From an uncultured Clostridium sp. (GTDB lineage: Bacteria > Bacillota > Clostridia > Lachnospirales > Lachnospiraceae), in assembly GCA_900551225.1 (NCBI GenBank), contig URUZ01000274.1:1-8192 (forward strand): a stretch of DNA of 8,192 nt. Direction: 5' to 3'. Below, piece after piece: positions 6,190 to 8,192 of the stretch (positions are counted from its first letter, which is position 1; each line of letters begins with the position of its first letter). Both the position numbers and the translations under genes were made by a program. The notes beneath the pieces were generated by a model that made no database searches, was not told where the DNA came from, and saw nothing but the letters and a program-made list of their open reading frames with translations.

Positions 6190-8125
6190 TTCCATTGCCT
6201 TCAGGCTGCGCCTGGCATTTATTGTGTCCGCGGCCCTACAGTGCATTGTTATGCTTGTGGTGCTGGTATCCGGTGGAGTGATCCAGCAGTCCAAAAGCAA
6301 TTCCTACCAGATTTTTTCAGAGAAAGTGGAAGCCCGGTCATTCCGCCTGGAAAATGCCATGCGGAATATCTGGACGGATTTTGAACATTATACGGTTTCG
6401 ATCCGCCAGTATTTTACAGATGAACGGATGAGCAATGGCCTGCCGGGGAAAGGCATGGATCAGATTCTGGAAGATATGGCGCCGGTGGTGCTGGATGCAA
6501 TGTACTACACCAAGACCACCGGGGCGTTTCTGATCCTGGATGAGATGGAAAATGGAGGCCATGGGGCACTGTACTTCAAAAATGCCAACCCTGACCGCAG
6601 CGATGAGAAAAACAGCAGTGTGTACATGCTGGCCGGACCGTGGAGTGTGGCGGAAAAGATGGACATTGTGACTGATCCGGAGTGGAGGTACCGCCTGACG
6701 CTGGATGACAGCAACCGGGATTTCTATGAGAAGCCGTATTCAAGCCTGGATTTGACCAAAGATACCAGCCTGCTGGGATACTGGAGCAGGCCTTTTAAGG
6801 TGACGCCGGGCGGGGATGAAGTGATCACCTACTCTGTGCCGCTGACAGACAAAAAGGGGCGCCCCATTGGCGTGTTCGGCGTGGAAGTCTCTGTCAGCCA
6901 TCTCTATAAATATATGCCTTCCTCAGAGCTGAAGGCCCAGGACTCACTGGGGTATATGATCGGCACCAACTTTGGGGATGACGGGCAGATGAAAGCGACT
7001 GTGGTTCACGGGGCCAGGCAGAAACGTCTGGTGGAGGAAGGCCAGAATTTTGAGTTGGAGCCAGTGGATGAGCGGAACTACATTTACCGGTTCCTGGGGG
7101 CGGACGGCAGGGAGAGCGCCTATGCCAGCGTGCGGAAGATGGGGATGTACTATAATAATACGCCCTTTGCAGACGAAAACTGGTATCTGATCGGTCTGAT
7201 AGAAAAGCCGGCGCTGCTGGAGCACACCCGGCAGATCGGCATGATTTTGGGGGTTTCATTTATCATCTCCCTCTGCCTTGGCTGTGTGATCTCCGTGATC
7301 ATCAGCCGGTGGTTCTCCAAATCTTCCAAGCTGATGGAACTGTCGGAGGTGCCGATAGGTGTCTTTGAGCTGAGGGAACACTCCAACCGGGTGTTTATGA
7401 CCATGCAGTGCCCGCGCCTGCTGCAGCTGACGCGGGAACAGGAGAGGCGGTTTACTAAGGATAAAAAGGCATTTGAGTGTTTTCTGGACTCTCTGTCCAG
7501 GCATTCCGTGGATGAGGATGGAATCATCCATCTCTGCGCAGGCGGCCAGGAGACATGGCTGCGTCTGACCCATAAGGTCCGGGATGGGGCCATGGTGGGG
7601 GTGCTGGAGGATGTGACGGATGAGGTGCTGCAGAAGCAGATGCTGACCAACCAGCGGGATTTTGATGGACTGACCGGGGTTAAAAACAGGATGGCATTTG
7701 AGCGGGAGGCAGGCCATGTTTTGGAGACGCTGCCCCAGGATACGCCGCTGTGCGCGATTATGTGTGATTTAAACGGCCTGAAACAGGCCAACGACCAGTT
7801 TGGGCACCTGGCGGGGGATACGTATATTAAGTTTGCGGCGAATGCCATACAAAAGGCATTTCCCGAAGGGGTGGTGTACCGGATAGGAGGGGATGAATTC
7901 GCTGTGGTGTTAAAGGGCGTTCCCCAGGAACGTCTGGAGCGGTGTATCAGGAAGCTGGGCAGGGAGATGGAGCGGTTCAACCGGGAAGCTGCCTACTGCG
8001 CCGGTGTCGCCGTGGGATATTCTTATTTTGTCCCTGGAAATGAGGACGGTTTCTGGGAAGTCCTGGCCAGGGCAGACGAGGCCATGTATGAGGAAAAACG
8101 GCGGATGTATGGGGTGAAAGAATAA
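6179..8125 (+). CDS. Membrane diguanylate cyclase: Cache-like sensor, PAS-like linker, GGDEF
   Basis: The predicted enzyme makes cyclic di-GMP from two GTP on the inner face of the membrane. From the start at 6179 it has 648 residues. A first span lies at about 12-34. An extracytoplasmic domain at about 35-350 resembles double Cache, including the ITYSVPLTDKKGRPIGVFGVEVS segment that ends near residue 240. A second span is at about 353-375, and a PAS-like region at about 391-490. The GGDEF domain runs from FDGLTGVKNR (495-504). D530 with N538 and D539 in DLNGLKQAND, then FGH, and an intact GGDEF at 570-574 indicate an active site. The position of the inhibitory I-site, an RxxD five residues before GGDEF, reads FPEG, so canonical product inhibition is absent. 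No EAL or HD-GYP domain is present. It is the last gene of the operon, after a solute-binding lipoprotein that may deliver its signal. Confidence 0.92.
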   Translation: MKSDSIAFRLRLAFIVSAALQCIVMLVVLVSGGVIQQSKSNSYQIFSEKVEARSFRLENAMRNIWTDFEHYTVSIRQYFTDERMSNGLPGKGMDQILEDMAPVVLDAMYYTKTTGAFLILDEMENGGHGALYFKNANPDRSDEKNSSVYMLAGPWSVAEKMDIVTDPEWRYRLTLDDSNRDFYEKPYSSLDLTKDTSLLGYWSRPFKVTPGGDEVITYSVPLTDKKGRPIGVFGVEVSVSHLYKYMPSSELKAQDSLGYMIGTNFGDDGQMKATVVHGARQKRLVEEGQNFELEPVDERNYIYRFLGADGRESAYASVRKMGMYYNNTPFADENWYLIGLIEKPALLEHTRQIGMILGVSFIISLCLGCVISVIISRWFSKSSKLMELSEVPIGVFELREHSNRVFMTMQCPRLLQLTREQERRFTKDKKAFECFLDSLSRHSVDEDGIIHLCAGGQETWLRLTHKVRDGAMVGVLEDVTDEVLQKQMLTNQRDFDGLTGVKNRMAFEREAGHVLETLPQDTPLCAIMCDLNGLKQANDQFGHLAGDTYIKFAANAIQKAFPEGVVYRIGGDEFAVVLKGVPQERLERCIRKLGREMERFNREAAYCAGVAVGYSYFVPGNEDGFWEVLARADEAMYEEKRRMYGVKE

Positions 8126-8133
8126 GCATGAAG

Positions 8134-8174
8134 TGCACCTGGGGGAGGCGTATGGCCTTCTCCGGGTGTATTTT
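8134..8174 (+). terminator. Rho-independent terminator of the cyclase operon
   Basis: A 16-bp stem pairs 8134-8149 with 8155-8170 around a five-base loop (GTATG) and is followed by TTTT at 8171-8174. Five of the pairs are G-U, so the structure is good only in the plus-strand RNA and would be mismatched in the opposite transcript. It starts nine bases after the cyclase stop codon, as expected for an operon end. Confidence 0.8.
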
Positions 8175-8183
8175 CATGTTATA

Positions 8184-8192
8184 GGGGGGGGG
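8184..8192 (+). other. Run of nine G at the window end
   Basis: The last nine bases are all G, directly after TTATA and the operon terminator. The run touches the edge, so its true length and what follows are not visible. It may be a real homopolymer, part of a following leader, or an artefact at a contig end. Confidence 0.6.

Noticed and set aside
7150..7980. A 276-codon open frame on the minus strand in the cyclase gene
   Set aside because: It is antisense to the PAS-like and GGDEF coding region and its translation is Ser/Arg/Pro-rich without a motif.

Overview
The window looks like a chromosomal segment from a Firmicute of the Lachnospiraceae / clostridial cluster XIVa type. Reasons: strong AGGAGG-type ribosome binding sites, sigma-A-like promoters in AT-rich intergenic regions, moderate GC coding sequence, a Gram-positive-style lipoprotein, an SH3b membrane protein and a PHP-type histidinol phosphatase. 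The organism assignment is inferred from these traits and was not checked by search. I see no tRNA, rRNA, CRISPR array, transposase or phage gene.

Layout. (1) 1-1511, plus strand: an AT-rich leader with a good promoter, then a two-span membrane protein with a C-terminal extracytoplasmic SH3b domain. (2) 1516-2680, minus strand: a HisJ-type histidinol phosphatase whose 3' end overlaps by 14 bases a small XRE-family repressor-like gene. The XRE gene converges on the SH3b gene with four bases between the stop codons. (3) 2711-3813, minus strand: a two-span membrane protein of unknown function, ended by a strong hairpin terminator that separates it from hisJ. (4) 3814-4060: a 247-base divergent promoter region with one recognisable promoter in each direction and an 8-bp inverted repeat between them. 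(5) 4061-8125, plus strand: a compact three-gene operon with overlapping stop/start signals, closed by a long GU-rich hairpin terminator. The window ends in nine G.

The operon is the most interesting part. It encodes a YkgJ-type cysteine-cluster protein, a solute-binding lipoprotein with no transporter permease or ATPase beside it, and a membrane diguanylate cyclase (Cache-like sensor, PAS-like linker, intact GGDEF, no canonical I-site). The simplest reading is that the lipoprotein binds a ligand outside the cell and presents it to the Cache-like domain of the cyclase, so that an import-type binding protein works as a c-di-GMP signalling receptor. This is inference from gene order and domain content. 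The other genes look like ordinary chromosomal genes with no obvious shared pathway.
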